A stretch of DNA of 64,000 nt from Archangium_A sp035910535 (GTDB taxonomy: Bacteria > Myxococcota > Myxococcia > Myxococcales > Myxococcaceae). Shown here piece after piece: positions 52,236 to 61,024 of the stretch. Position 1 is the stretch's first letter, and every line of letters begins with the position of its first letter. Under the pieces are notes generated by a model. It saw only the letters and a list, made by a program, of their open reading frames with translations. It had not been told where the DNA came from and did no database searches. The DNA lies in the NCBI GenBank assembly GCA_035910535.1, contig JAMHXF010000111.1, positions 62,001-126,000 on the forward strand. The letters are read 5' to 3'. The translations under genes were made by a program, and so were the position numbers.

Positions 52236-53335
52236 CGCGGTTGTTGCCGTGCTGTTGCTTCGTGTTGGTGGCGTGCGGTTCGCCCATGACTCCGCAGCAT
52301 GACGGCGGTGGCTTCGTGTTTCCCACCGGCGGTGGTGTCGCGACGACGGGCGGTGGCTCAGCGACGGGCGGCGGTGTCGCGACGACGGGTGGCGGTTCAG
52401 CGACGGGCGGTGGTGGTCAAGACGCCGGAGCGCCGCTGACGTGGTCGAACATGGCGATGCGCGACGTGACCAGCACCTCGTACGTCATCGGGTTGAGCGG
52501 TGAGCCCGGCAACCTCTGGGCGCTGCAAGACACCGGGCACCTCTTTCGTTCGACCGGCGGTGAGTTCGTTCGCCAGTTCGCGTTCACCGGCGGCGCGAAG
52601 GCGATCTACGCGTCGGGCAACACCGTGGTGGTGCTGCAGACACGCAGGATCCGCACGTGTACGTCGGGCTGCACGCAAGACAGTGACTTCGCGACGCTCG
52701 ACCTCCTCAACAGCGGCCTGAACTGGAACCTGTTCGGTGGCGCGCTGTGCGCTCAGGGCCCGTCGCACGTCATCGCCGCGGTGAGTGACACCAACGATCG
52801 CACGCAGCTCTTCGAGTGGAACGGCACGAGCTGGGCGCGCACCATCTCGAACTTCGGCATCGACGACCCGCGCGCCTGCTGGTTCGACGTGCAAGGTCGA
52901 CTCTTCATCTCGGGCGAAGACGCGGTGGCCTTCGAAGACAACGGCGCGGTGACGACCATTCCCCTGAGCGCGAACTTCTCCCTCTACTTCGGAGGCGCGA
53001 ACGTCAACGGCACCAACTGGGTCACCGGTCAGTACGGCTTCGTCGCGTCAGGCACCGGCGCGACGCTCACGGCGCTGACGACCGGCGGCGGCGCGCTGTA
53101 CGCGGCCGGCGGTCTGCGCGCTGACGAGGTCTTCCTGCTCGGCGCCTACAACCCGACCAATGGCGTCGGCAGCGGCTACCGGTGGGACGGCGCGCAGCTT
53201 CGAGCGCTCGGCAATTCGATTTCGCCGTTCGGCCCGCAGTCGGCGGTGCGTGTGATTCACCCCGCGAGTGCCACCGAGCTCTACCTCGCGGGCACTGATG
53301 GGACCGGGCCCGTGATTCTCAGAGGTCGTCGATGA
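52232..53335 (+). CDS. Gly-rich lipoprotein with beta-propeller-like domain (paralogue 2)
   Basis: 367 residues. Lipobox FVLVAC with Cys15, mature start CGSPMTPQHDGG, a Gly-rich linker (33-61) made of a 13-residue GGGVATT-GGGSAT unit twice, then QDAGAP and a beta domain close to paralogue 1 ('NLWALQDTGHLFRSTGG', 'CTSGCTQDSDFATL', 'PRACWFDVQGRLFISGED', 'GPVILRGRR' end). The start overlaps the previous stop (ATGA). Confidence 0.75.
   Translation: MTRLLPCCCFVLVACGSPMTPQHDGGGFVFPTGGGVATTGGGSATGGGVATTGGGSATGGGGQDAGAPLTWSNMAMRDVTSTSYVIGLSGEPGNLWALQDTGHLFRSTGGEFVRQFAFTGGAKAIYASGNTVVVLQTRRIRTCTSGCTQDSDFATLDLLNSGLNWNLFGGALCAQGPSHVIAAVSDTNDRTQLFEWNGTSWARTISNFGIDDPRACWFDVQGRLFISGEDAVAFEDNGAVTTIPLSANFSLYFGGANVNGTNWVTGQYGFVASGTGATLTALTTGGGALYAAGGLRADEVFLLGAYNPTNGVGSGYRWDGAQLRALGNSISPFGPQSAVRVIHPASATELYLAGTDGTGPVILRGRR
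52328..52414 (+). repeat. Gly-rich tandem repeat of paralogue 2
   Basis: Two 39-bp units encoding GGGVATTGGGSAT followed by a GGG end. In phase with the reading frame and of the same type as the repeats in the neighbouring paralogues. Confidence 0.7.
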
Positions 53336-54468
53336 AGCACGCGTGGCTGGCAGTGGTGGCGTTCGCAGCGTGTGGTCCGCTGTCGCCTCCGAGAATGGAC
53401 GCAGGGCAGGGCGGCGGCGCCGCGACTGGCGGCGGAACAGGTGGCGGCGCGACGGGTGGCGGCATGGGCGGTGGCGCGACGGGCGGCGGCAATACAGGTG
53501 GCGGCAACACCGGCGGCGGTGCGCCTGACGCAGGCCTGAGCTGGTCGTTTTCCTCACTGGGCATCAACACCACCTCCAGCGCGACAGGCTCCATCATCGG
53601 CCTCGGGGAAACCGACGCGGGCGTGTGGGCCATGAGCAGCTCCGGTCGGCTCTACCGCTCGCAGGGCGGCCCGTTCTCGGAGGTCGTCGCGCTGCAAGAC
53701 GCGCAGCCCAGCGCGTACCAACCGCGCGCCTTCGTCATCTCTGCATCGGGGCGAATGTTCTTCGTCACCACCGTGTGGTTCGCGACGTGCGCCAGCGGCT
53801 GCGAGAGCCAGGCGAGCTGGTCCTTCGAGCGCATCAACTCCGGCACCACGGTGCTCTCCACATTGTGCGTCATCGACGACACGCACGTGCTCGCGGTGGG
53901 CGACACCGGCGGCAGCAGCGACGGCGTCTCGTACCTCTGGAATGGCACGTCGCTGAACATGTCGACCACTTCGCTGAACGTGCAGCGCCCCGTGAAGTGC
54001 TGGAAGTCGGCGAACACCAACGACTACCTCATCGCCGCTGCCAACGCGGTCGTGCGCTACGACCCCATGTTTCAGTCGTTCACCGTCGAGCCGACGGTCT
54101 CCATGGCCGCGTGGACTTCAGGCGCCTCCGTCGACGGGCACGACTGGGTCTTCGCTTCGGGCCCTCGCGTCGCAGACTTCACGACGACGCCCCGGTGGGC
54201 CGACGTGCTCACGCCGGCCTCGGGCATCGACACCATTCGCGCGGTCGTCGGCGTCTCGCCCACGCTGACGTGGGGCTTCGGCGGCTCGTCGTCGTCGTCG
54301 TCGCAGAAGCTGTGGCGCTTCAACGGCACGACGTGGGCTGCGTACACGCCCGACTTGAGCGGCTTCTACCAACTCCACACCGCGTTCCGGGCCTCTGACG
54401 GCAGCATCTATTTCGGCGGCGAATCGACGTCGTTTCAGGTGGCCCTGGGCCGCGCGGTGCTGCGGTAG
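53332..54468 (+). CDS. Gly-rich lipoprotein with beta-propeller-like domain (paralogue 3)
   Basis: 378 residues. Lipobox AFAAC with Cys14, mature start CGPLSPPRMDAG, a Gly-rich linker (27-63) with GGGATGGG and GGGNT units, a PDAGL hinge and a diverged beta domain ('GVWAMSSSGRLYRSQ', 'CASGCESQASW', 'YLWNGTSLNM', 'KLWRFNGTTWAAYTP'), with a short Ser run (SSSSS) near 325. ATGA overlap with paralogue 2. Confidence 0.75.
   Translation: MKHAWLAVVAFAACGPLSPPRMDAGQGGGAATGGGTGGGATGGGMGGGATGGGNTGGGNTGGGAPDAGLSWSFSSLGINTTSSATGSIIGLGETDAGVWAMSSSGRLYRSQGGPFSEVVALQDAQPSAYQPRAFVISASGRMFFVTTVWFATCASGCESQASWSFERINSGTTVLSTLCVIDDTHVLAVGDTGGSSDGVSYLWNGTSLNMSTTSLNVQRPVKCWKSANTNDYLIAAANAVVRYDPMFQSFTVEPTVSMAAWTSGASVDGHDWVFASGPRVADFTTTPRWADVLTPASGIDTIRAVVGVSPTLTWGFGGSSSSSSQKLWRFNGTTWAAYTPDLSGFYQLHTAFRASDGSIYFGGESTSFQVALGRAVLR
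53410..53520 (+). repeat. Gly-rich tandem repeat of paralogue 3
   Basis: In-phase repeats of GGGAT, GGGM and GGGNT units (residues 27-63) in the third lipoprotein. Unit length is less regular than in paralogue 1. Confidence 0.65.
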
Positions 54469-54502
54469 CGAGAGCGCCGGGGCCGGTGGTACAGCGCTCG
54501 CC

Positions 54503-55690
54503 ATGAGCCGAGCCGCCGTCACCGACCTCTACCGCATCGACGATCTCCTCTCGCCAGAGGAGCGCGCGATTCGTGACACCGTGGCCCGCTTCATCGACAA
54601 GGAATACCTCCCCATCGTCGGGAAGCACTTCCGCAACCACACGTTCCCCAGCGAAGTGATCCCCAAGCTCGCCGACATGGGCGTCTTCGGCGCGACGTTG
54701 ACCGGCTACGGCTGCGCGGGGCTCTCGAACGTCGCCTACGGGCTCATTCTTCAGGAGCTCGAGCGCGGCGATTCAGGCCTGCGCTCGTTCGCGTCGGTGC
54801 AGAGCTCGCTGTGCATGTTCCCCATCTGGAGCTTCGGCAGCGAAGCGCAGAAGCAGCGCTGGTTGCCCGGCATGGCGCAGGGAAAGCTCATCGGCTGCTT
54901 CGGGTTGACCGAGCCCGACTATGGCAGCGACCCCGGCGGCATGGTGACGCGCGCGCGCAAAGACGGCGACTCGTACGTCCTCAACGGCTCGAAGATGTGG
55001 ATCACCAACGGCACCATCGCCGACGTGGCCATCGTGTGGGCCAAGGTCGACGACGGCGGCTCCGAGTCGATTCGCGGGTTCCTCGTCGAGAAGGGCATGC
55101 CCGGCTACGTCGCGAAAGAAATCGAAGGCAAGTTCTCGCTGCGGGCCTCGTTCACCGCCGAGCTGTCGTTCGCCGATGTGCGCGTGCCGGCCTCGAACAT
55201 GCTGCCCGGCGTTCAGGGCCTGCGCGGGCCGCTGTCGTGTCTGAACAAGGCGCGCATGGGCATCGCCTTCGCCGTCATGGGCGCGGCGGTCGCGTGCTTC
55301 GAAGGCGCGCGCGAGTACTCGCTCGAGCGCAAGACCTTCAACAAGCCCATCGCCGGGTTTCAGCTCACGCAGGAGAAGCTCGCCGACATGCTGCAGGAAA
55401 TCGTCAAAGGGCAGCTGCTGGCGTTGCGCCTCGCGCGCATCGCCGACGAGACCGGCGGCAAGCCGTCGCCCGAGCAGGTCTCGCTGTGCAAGCGCAACAA
55501 CGTGCAGGTCGCGCTCAACATCGCTCGCGTCGCGCGCAGCATCTACGGCGCCAACGGCATCACCGACGAGTACCCGCCGGTGCGCCACATGCTGAACCTC
55601 GAGAGTGTCTACACGTACGAAGGCACGCACGAGGTGCACACGTTGATTCTCGGCAAGGCCATCACCGGCATCAACGCGTTCGGCAACTGA
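54503..55690 (+). CDS. gcdH: Glutaryl-CoA dehydrogenase
   Basis: 395 residues. ACAD family with the glutaryl-CoA-specific C-terminus 'TYEGTHEVHTLILGKAITG' and 'INAFGN'; also 'GCFGLTEPDYGSDPGGM', 'LNGSKMWITNGTIADVAIVWAK' and 'ASFTAELSFADVRVP'. Oxidises and decarboxylates glutaryl-CoA to crotonyl-CoA in lysine, tryptophan and aromatic degradation, using FAD and ETF. Follows the lipoprotein tandem by 34 nt; downstream it converges on DUF1275 with a 1-nt gap. Confidence 0.92.
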   Translation: MSRAAVTDLYRIDDLLSPEERAIRDTVARFIDKEYLPIVGKHFRNHTFPSEVIPKLADMGVFGATLTGYGCAGLSNVAYGLILQELERGDSGLRSFASVQSSLCMFPIWSFGSEAQKQRWLPGMAQGKLIGCFGLTEPDYGSDPGGMVTRARKDGDSYVLNGSKMWITNGTIADVAIVWAKVDDGGSESIRGFLVEKGMPGYVAKEIEGKFSLRASFTAELSFADVRVPASNMLPGVQGLRGPLSCLNKARMGIAFAVMGAAVACFEGAREYSLERKTFNKPIAGFQLTQEKLADMLQEIVKGQLLALRLARIADETGGKPSPEQVSLCKRNNVQVALNIARVARSIYGANGITDEYPPVRHMLNLESVYTYEGTHEVHTLILGKAITGINAFGN

Positions 55691-55691
55691 C

Positions 55692-56564
55692 TCAGGCCTT
55701 CGGCGCGGCCTCGGGCTCGGTCTTCTGTGCAGCGATGCTGGCCGCGTGCGCGGCTTCTTTCGCCTCGAGCTTGGGGTTGTAGTTTTCGTCGAGGTCTTCT
55801 TCAGACACGCCGAGCACGCGGTCGTAGATGACGAGCGAGACGACCATGAGAATCGGCGCCGCCATGCCCAGCACGCCGACGTAGATGGCCAGGAAGCCGC
55901 CGGCGATCGCGCCCGACAGGAAGCTGGCCAGAATCGTGGTGTAGAGCCGCACGCGGTACCACTGCGCGTCTTTGGTCGCTTCGGCGGCGTGGCGCGCGGT
56001 CTCGTCGAGCGTCTTGTCCTTCGAGATCTCGAGGTGCCAGCGGAGCACGCCCACCAGCGCGATGCCCAGGTCCGTCGACACGCCGGTGACGTGCGTGGTG
56101 CGAACCACGGCGCCCGAGAGCCGGGCCACCAGCGCGTTCTGCAAACCCATGCTCATGCTGATGGACATCGCGAAGAGGATCTTGTGCGTGGCCGGCATGT
56201 CGGCGACCGGCAGCGGCTCGAGCACCTCGAACAAGAGAATGATGGAGAGCAGCAACGCCTCCATGAGCAGCGGCAACTGAAAGCGCGGCCAGTGTCGCTT
56301 CTTGGCCAGCTCGATGAACGTCGAGGCCAGCATGGAGCCCATGATGAAGCACACCACGATGCCCAGCAGGTACATCGCCTCGATGACCTTGCCCTTGGCG
56401 AGGTTGCTGCCGAAGCCGCTGAGGCGCCCCGTCAGGTGTGACGTGTAGTTGCCGAGGTGCACGTAGCCGATGACGTTCACCATGCCCGCGACGGCCGGCA
56501 GCGTCGCAGCAAGCGTGAGGTTCTCTTTGAACGAGCGCTCTTTACCTTCGCGGGTCAACGGCAT
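55692..56564 (-). CDS. DUF1275 (YoaK) family membrane protein
   Basis: 290 residues with six to seven TM helices. Family cues: 'LPAVAGMVNVIGYVHLGNYTSHLTGRLSGFG' broken as 'AVAGMVNVIGYVHLGNY' and 'TSHLTGRLSGFG' (the conserved 'G-x-h-D-a-x-x-h-x-x-x-x-F-x-x-x-x-T-G-N' start in diverged form), 'GLQNALVARLSGAVVRTTHV' and 'TGVSTDLGIALVG'. Transport-like, substrate unknown. I choose ATG 56564; a GTG at 56663 would run into the divergent regulator gene. Confidence 0.82.
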   Translation of the reverse strand: MPLTREGKERSFKENLTLAATLPAVAGMVNVIGYVHLGNYTSHLTGRLSGFGSNLAKGKVIEAMYLLGIVVCFIMGSMLASTFIELAKKRHWPRFQLPLLMEALLLSIILLFEVLEPLPVADMPATHKILFAMSISMSMGLQNALVARLSGAVVRTTHVTGVSTDLGIALVGVLRWHLEISKDKTLDETARHAAEATKDAQWYRVRLYTTILASFLSGAIAGGFLAIYVGVLGMAAPILMVVSLVIYDRVLGVSEEDLDENYNPKLEAKEAAHAASIAAQKTEPEAAPKA

Positions 56565-56623
56565 TGTTTGCGTCTCCAACGGTCTGGGCGTCAGGTCAAG
56601 TGCTGACTCTTCAGGGTTGAATG

Positions 56624-56639
56624 GTTGACTGAGGTCAAC
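56624..56639. promoter_or_regulatory. Palindromic candidate MarR operator
   Basis: GTTGAC-TGAG-GTCAAC is a perfect 6-bp inverted repeat with a 4-nt centre, sitting 14 nt before the GTG of the MarR-GNAT gene and in the 89-nt region shared with DUF1275. MarR dimers usually bind 16-20-bp palindromes of this sort near their own promoter. A further AGGTCAAG half-site-like sequence lies at about 56592. Confidence 0.55.
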
Positions 56640-56653
56640 TACTTGCCGCTCCC

Positions 56654-57553
56654 GTGACGTCACGCGCGGCGACGGGTGTTCGGGTCTTCAATCGCTTCTA
56701 CACGCGGCTGGTGGGCGTGCTCAGCGAGCAGCACCTCTCGCTCGGCTTGCCGCTGGGGCAGGTGCGCGTGCTGTTCGAAGTCGGTCAGCTCGAGCCCGTC
56801 GAAGCGCAGGCCCTCGAGGCGCACCTGGGGCTCGACGCCGGGTACCTGAGCAAGCAGCTCGCGGCGCTCGAGAAGGCCGGGTTGATTCGGCGCGCGGCGT
56901 CAGGGGTCGACGCGCGGCGCAAGCGCATCACGCCCACGGCGAAGGGCCGCAAGAAGCTCGCGCAGATCGAAGCGCAGTCAGACGTCGCGGCAGAGCGGCT
57001 CGTGGCGCACCTCAGCGGTGAGCAACAACGACGCCTCGTCGACGCGATGGCCGAGCTCCAGCGGCTGCTCGACGACGACTTCGACCTTAAGCCCGAGCCG
57101 GCAGACTCAGCGAGCGCGCGTGCGTGCCTCAACGCGTACTTTTCGGAGCTGGGGCGCACCTTCCCCGCAGGCTTCGACCCGGCGGCGAGCGTGACGGCCG
57201 ACCCGCACGAAGTGGCGCCTCCGCGTGGGCAGTTTCTGCTGGTGCGTTGCGCTGGGCGCCCGCGTGGGTGTGGGGCGGTGAAGGTGCTCGACGACGGCGT
57301 CGGTGAAATCAAGCGCATGTGGTTGCACCCGGAGCTGCGCGGGCGCGGCGTCGGCCGGCGCCTGCTCGAGGCGCTCGAAGACAGCGCGCGGGAGCTCGGC
57401 GTGTCCCGCGTGCGCCTCGACACGAGCTCGCACCTGCCCGACGCGCTGCGGCTGTACCGCGCTGCGGGCTACCGCGAAATTCCCGCGTACAACGACAACC
57501 CCTACGCCGCGCACTGGTTCGAGAAGCGCCTGCGCAAAACCGCCACACGCTGA
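56654..57553 (+). CDS. MarR-family regulator fused to GNAT acetyltransferase
   Basis: 299 residues, GTG start. Residues 1-140 are a MarR winged HTH ('LGQVRVLFEVGQLEPVEAQAL', 'GLDAGYLSKQLAALEKAGLI', 'RKRITPTAKGRKKLAQIE'). Residues 155-299 are a GNAT domain with 'KRMWLHPELRGRGVGRRLLEAL' (R/Q-x-x-G-x-G/A loop, RGRGVGRR) and 'RLDTSSHLPDALRLYRAAGYR'. This known fusion acetylates a small molecule and may sense it. It is divergent from DUF1275 and likely controls it. Confidence 0.92.
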   Translation: MTSRAATGVRVFNRFYTRLVGVLSEQHLSLGLPLGQVRVLFEVGQLEPVEAQALEAHLGLDAGYLSKQLAALEKAGLIRRAASGVDARRKRITPTAKGRKKLAQIEAQSDVAAERLVAHLSGEQQRRLVDAMAELQRLLDDDFDLKPEPADSASARACLNAYFSELGRTFPAGFDPAASVTADPHEVAPPRGQFLLVRCAGRPRGCGAVKVLDDGVGEIKRMWLHPELRGRGVGRRLLEALEDSARELGVSRVRLDTSSHLPDALRLYRAAGYREIPAYNDNPYAAHWFEKRLRKTATR

Positions 57554-57627
57554 GGCAGGAAGCACCACTCCTGTTCGTCACAGCGCGCGGAGGGCCTCCC
57601 GGCACTGTGAATGCAACGTCGCGGTGC

Positions 57628-59022
57628 ATGGCACTCTTCTCGACGATTCTGACGGCGCTCTCGAGGAAGTTGGGAGACCTGCTGCAGGCGCTCTTCGGCT
57701 GGTCGGTGGCCGCGTTGTTTGGCCGCCTCAGCGGGCGCACGCAGGTGCTGGTGACCATCGCGCTGGTGTTGTCGCTGTGCTGGCCCGTCTTCGTGGTGGG
57801 CGTCTTCTACCCGGCGGCGGCGACGTTCCTCCTCGCGTTCGTGCCCATTGAAGACGCCACGGTGCGCGCCGTGCTCCGCGTGGTGTGGACGGTGCTCGCC
57901 ATCGTCGCGCCCGTCATCGTGGCGCTGTTGGTGCGGGCGGCGCTGCCGCTCAACGCGCGCCGGCCGATTCCCATCACGTTGCTCAACGGGTACCCGCTGG
58001 CGCTGGGCCTCGCGCTCTCGTTTCTGGTGACGCTCATCACCGTGCCGCTCACGCGCCTCGTGTCGATGGCGCGCCGCTGGGAAGAGCAGCACATCTACGT
58101 GCAGCCGCGCGCGCGTCGCTACGACGCCGTGCTGCGACACCTCGTGGTGGCGTGTGAAGCGGCGGGGCTCGCGCCGCGCGTCGAGCCGGTGCCGAAGCAG
58201 CTGTCGCTCTCGATTCGGGTGCTGCGGCTCTTCAGTCGCGGCGCCGTCGACACCTTCGTCGCGGAAGACCCGCGGCGCGTGGCGTGTGAAGGCCTGCAGC
58301 TCTACCTCTACCCGGCCGACCTCTTGATTCGTGGCGAGCCACGAAAGGTCGCGCAGGTTCGCGCGCGCCTCACCTCGACGTTGCTCGAGCGCGACGCGTG
58401 GTTGGTGCGTGACCCCGAAGCGCAGGAGCTTCAAGACGACCTCTGTCGCCTGTGGGACGTGCTGGCCGTGCACGAGCGCGCGGCCGATGCGCGCGCTGCA
58501 GTGCGTGCACGAATCGCCAGCGTGGTGCGCGCGGCGTGGAAGACGAAGAAGCTCACCTTCGACGAGTGGCTCACGCTCGACCGCATCGCGCGGCGCCTCG
58601 AGGCCGAGCTGACCGGGCAGACCAGCCTCATCGACGAGCTGTCGGCGAACGAGGTGCAGCCAACAGCGCGCCCCGCGTCGCTGGTGCGCGCACTCGCCGA
58701 AGAGACCCGGGAGCTGGTGAAGCTCGAGGCGTCGCTGGCGAAGGTCGAAGCCGAGGAGCTCGTCGCCGGCGCGAGCCGCTCAGTCGTGGCCTTCGCTTCG
58801 GCCATCGCGCTCGCGGGCGCTGCCATCGGGCTGGGTGGCGTCGCCATGGTGATGGCGCTCGAGAAGTCCTTCGTCGCCGCGCTGGCCGTCGCCGGCGTGT
58901 TGGCGCTGGTGGCGGTCATCGTCATCGTCACCACGTACGTCGGGCTGCCGAAGGAGCTGATGGCGCGCACCCGGCATCGCCTCGAGCGTGACTGGCGGCT
59001 CATTACGGAGCGTGCGTCATGA
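57628..59022 (+). CDS. Integral membrane protein with C-terminal holin-like segment
   Basis: 464 residues. Three TM helices lie in the first 140 residues, then a long soluble helical region (about 150-380; 'ARRWEEQHIYVQPRARRYD', 'ERDAWLVRDPEAQELQDDL'), then two TM helices (about 385-440) in a segment resembling phage-holin-superfamily 'Hol-X' proteins. ATG 57628. No other phage genes are near, so it is probably a chromosomal envelope protein. Start of the next gene overlaps its stop (ATGA). Confidence 0.7.
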   Translation: MALFSTILTALSRKLGDLLQALFGWSVAALFGRLSGRTQVLVTIALVLSLCWPVFVVGVFYPAAATFLLAFVPIEDATVRAVLRVVWTVLAIVAPVIVALLVRAALPLNARRPIPITLLNGYPLALGLALSFLVTLITVPLTRLVSMARRWEEQHIYVQPRARRYDAVLRHLVVACEAAGLAPRVEPVPKQLSLSIRVLRLFSRGAVDTFVAEDPRRVACEGLQLYLYPADLLIRGEPRKVAQVRARLTSTLLERDAWLVRDPEAQELQDDLCRLWDVLAVHERAADARAAVRARIASVVRAAWKTKKLTFDEWLTLDRIARRLEAELTGQTSLIDELSANEVQPTARPASLVRALAEETRELVKLEASLAKVEAEELVAGASRSVVAFASAIALAGAAIGLGGVAMVMALEKSFVAALAVAGVLALVAVIVIVTTYVGLPKELMARTRHRLERDWRLITERAS

Positions 59023-60572
59023 GCGCCGTGGAGAATCGCGAGTTCCTCGAGCTGCGCGCCAACGAGCAGCGCAAGCGTGTGATGAAGCTGGTCGACGCCG
59101 TCGATGCGTGGCGTCACCCACGGCGTGACTCGAAGGGCCCGTCTCCGCGCACCATCGCGGCGGCGACGCTTACCGGGCTGGGCGTCATCGGCGCCATCAC
59201 CGCGCTCCTCACCGGCAAGCGGCCGTCGAAGGCGCTGCTGGCGCTCTCTGCGACCGTGGGAGGTGCGGGTGTGGCGCTCGGCGCCGGGCCCGTCGCCGCG
59301 CGCGCGCGCAACTCGCTGCCTGCTCCGTCACCGGCGGTGGTCGAGCTCAAGCAGCTCGACGCGCCGAAGCCGCTGCCCGAGGTGCATGGCCCGGTGCACC
59401 GCAAGGGCTGGCGTCGCCCGTGGGTGTGGATCCTCGGCGTCTCGTTGGTGGTGGCGCTCGCCGTGCGCGTCGCGCTCAACCCCATCGCCGAGCACTTCAC
59501 GCAGCAGGGCCTCGACGGGCTCACCGGCTTCACCGGCACGTTCTCGAAGGTTGACGTGTCCATCATTCCGCTGCGCGTCACCATCGACGACCTCCGGCTC
59601 GTGCAGGACGGCACGCCCGTCGAAGACGCGGTGCTCTACGTGAAGCAGCTGAGCGCGCGCGCGCGGTGGACCAACCTGCTCCGTGGGCGGCTCTTCGCCG
59701 ACGCCCACGCCGAGCACGCGCACTTCAAGGTGCGGCTCGGTGAAACGAAAGCGCCACCAGAGGTCGAGCAGGCCGCGAAGGAGGGCGCCGAAGAGCTCAA
59801 GCGCAACGACTTCAACCTCTCGAAGACGCTCGAGGCGGTGATCCCCTTCCGCGTCGACCGCATCGAGCTCGTTGATTCAGAGGTCACGTTGATCGACGTC
59901 ACCGACCCCGCGAAGCCGCGCATCTGGCTCAACGACATCGAGTTCGTCGTCGAGAACATCGTCAGTCGGCCGTCGCTCGACCAACGCGCGCCGTTGATGG
60001 TGACCGGCCGCGCGACCGTGCAGAAGACCGGCGTACTCAAGGTGCTCGTCGTCGCCGACCTCCTCGACGAGAAGCCTGCGTTCACCGGTCAAGCGCAGCT
60101 CGTCGGCCTCAACCTCGAGTCGCTCTACGCGTGGGCGGCTTCGAAGGCGGGGCTCTCGCCGCACGGCAGCGTCGACGTGTTCGTGAACTTCAACTCTGCG
60201 AAGGGCGGCCTCGGCGGTGACGTGAAGGTGCTGGCGAAGAACGTTCACGTCGACCCGCTGGAGGGCAAGTTCAGCAACGCCGTGAAGGCCGCAGGCGCGA
60301 ACGCCGCCTTCAACCTCTTGAAGGACGAGCGGAAGGGCGAGGCCGTCGGTACCACGTTGCCGCTGCGCGGTTCACTCGAGGAGCCCGACCCTCAAGTCTG
60401 GCCCACGGTGCTCGGGGTGCTGCGCAACGCCTTCGTCGACTCGCTGGGCTGGGGCTTCGGCAATCTCCCGGTGTCCACCGCGAAGAAGAAGCAGAACTTC
60501 ATCGAACAGGCGGTCGAAGGGCTCGACAAGAAACAGCCGGGCCCCAAGGCCCAGCCGGGAGGTGCGAAGTGA
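59019..60572 (+). CDS. DUF748 (AsmA-like) protein
   Basis: 517 residues. A cytosolic N-terminal part (1-60) and two hydrophobic segments (about 45-90 and 135-153) precede a long beta-rich DUF748 domain ('FSKVDVSIIPLRVTIDDLRL', 'FRVDRIELVDSEVTLID', 'GLNLESLYAWAASKAGL', 'SPHGSVDVFVNFNSAKGG'), which belongs to the AsmA-like clan of lipid-bridge proteins. C-terminal tail is Lys/Pro-rich. Coupled on both sides (ATGA at 59019, GTGA at 60569). Confidence 0.85.
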   Translation: MSAVENREFLELRANEQRKRVMKLVDAVDAWRHPRRDSKGPSPRTIAAATLTGLGVIGAITALLTGKRPSKALLALSATVGGAGVALGAGPVAARARNSLPAPSPAVVELKQLDAPKPLPEVHGPVHRKGWRRPWVWILGVSLVVALAVRVALNPIAEHFTQQGLDGLTGFTGTFSKVDVSIIPLRVTIDDLRLVQDGTPVEDAVLYVKQLSARARWTNLLRGRLFADAHAEHAHFKVRLGETKAPPEVEQAAKEGAEELKRNDFNLSKTLEAVIPFRVDRIELVDSEVTLIDVTDPAKPRIWLNDIEFVVENIVSRPSLDQRAPLMVTGRATVQKTGVLKVLVVADLLDEKPAFTGQAQLVGLNLESLYAWAASKAGLSPHGSVDVFVNFNSAKGGLGGDVKVLAKNVHVDPLEGKFSNAVKAAGANAAFNLLKDERKGEAVGTTLPLRGSLEEPDPQVWPTVLGVLRNAFVDSLGWGFGNLPVSTAKKKQNFIEQAVEGLDKKQPGPKAQPGGAK

Positions 60573-61024
60573 AGCGCGCGCTCATCTTTCTGTGTCTGGT
60601 GTTGGCGGCCTGTCACGCGCAGCCCGAAGCGAAGGCCCCTGAAATCGTCGAGCCGAAGACCGCGCCGTCGCTCGAGACCTTCGGTGTTTCGGAGACGACG
60701 AAGGAGATGTTCAAGCGCGAAGGCCTGGCGCTGCTGCAGCAACGGCTCAATCAGCGGCTCTCGAAGGTCAAAGAGAAGCTCGATGACGGCATGGCTGACG
60801 CGGGCGGTTCGGCGTTGAAGAACGAGCCGCCTGACGAGCTCGAGATCACCGCGATGCTCGACGAGGAGACGCAGCGCGCGCTGGGGGCGTTTCAGAAGTC
60901 TGAACGGCTGCCTGAAACGGGCATGCCCGACTACGAGACGCTCGCGCGCCTGGGCTTCAAACCTTCAGACGTCTTCTTTCGCAGGCCGCCGGCGAATCGG
61001 GGTCGCAGCGCGCAGGGCGACTGA
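60569..61024 (+). CDS. Peptidoglycan-binding-domain lipoprotein
   Basis: 151 residues. Lipobox LVLAAC (residues 11-16), a charged helical spacer, then a PG_binding_1-like domain (about 90-130; 'TAMLDEETQRALGAFQKSERLPETG' in shorter form 'ALGAFQKSERLPETGMPDYE', then TLARLG). Would tie the outer membrane to the wall. GTG start overlaps the DUF748 stop; its own stop abuts the reverse START-like gene. Confidence 0.8.
   Translation: MKRALIFLCLVLAACHAQPEAKAPEIVEPKTAPSLETFGVSETTKEMFKREGLALLQQRLNQRLSKVKEKLDDGMADAGGSALKNEPPDELEITAMLDEETQRALGAFQKSERLPETGMPDYETLARLGFKPSDVFFRRPPANRGRSAQGD

Noticed and set aside
57628..59022. Prophage lysis gene
   Set aside because: Only the C-terminal segment is holin-like; no other phage genes are near and it is coupled to DUF748.
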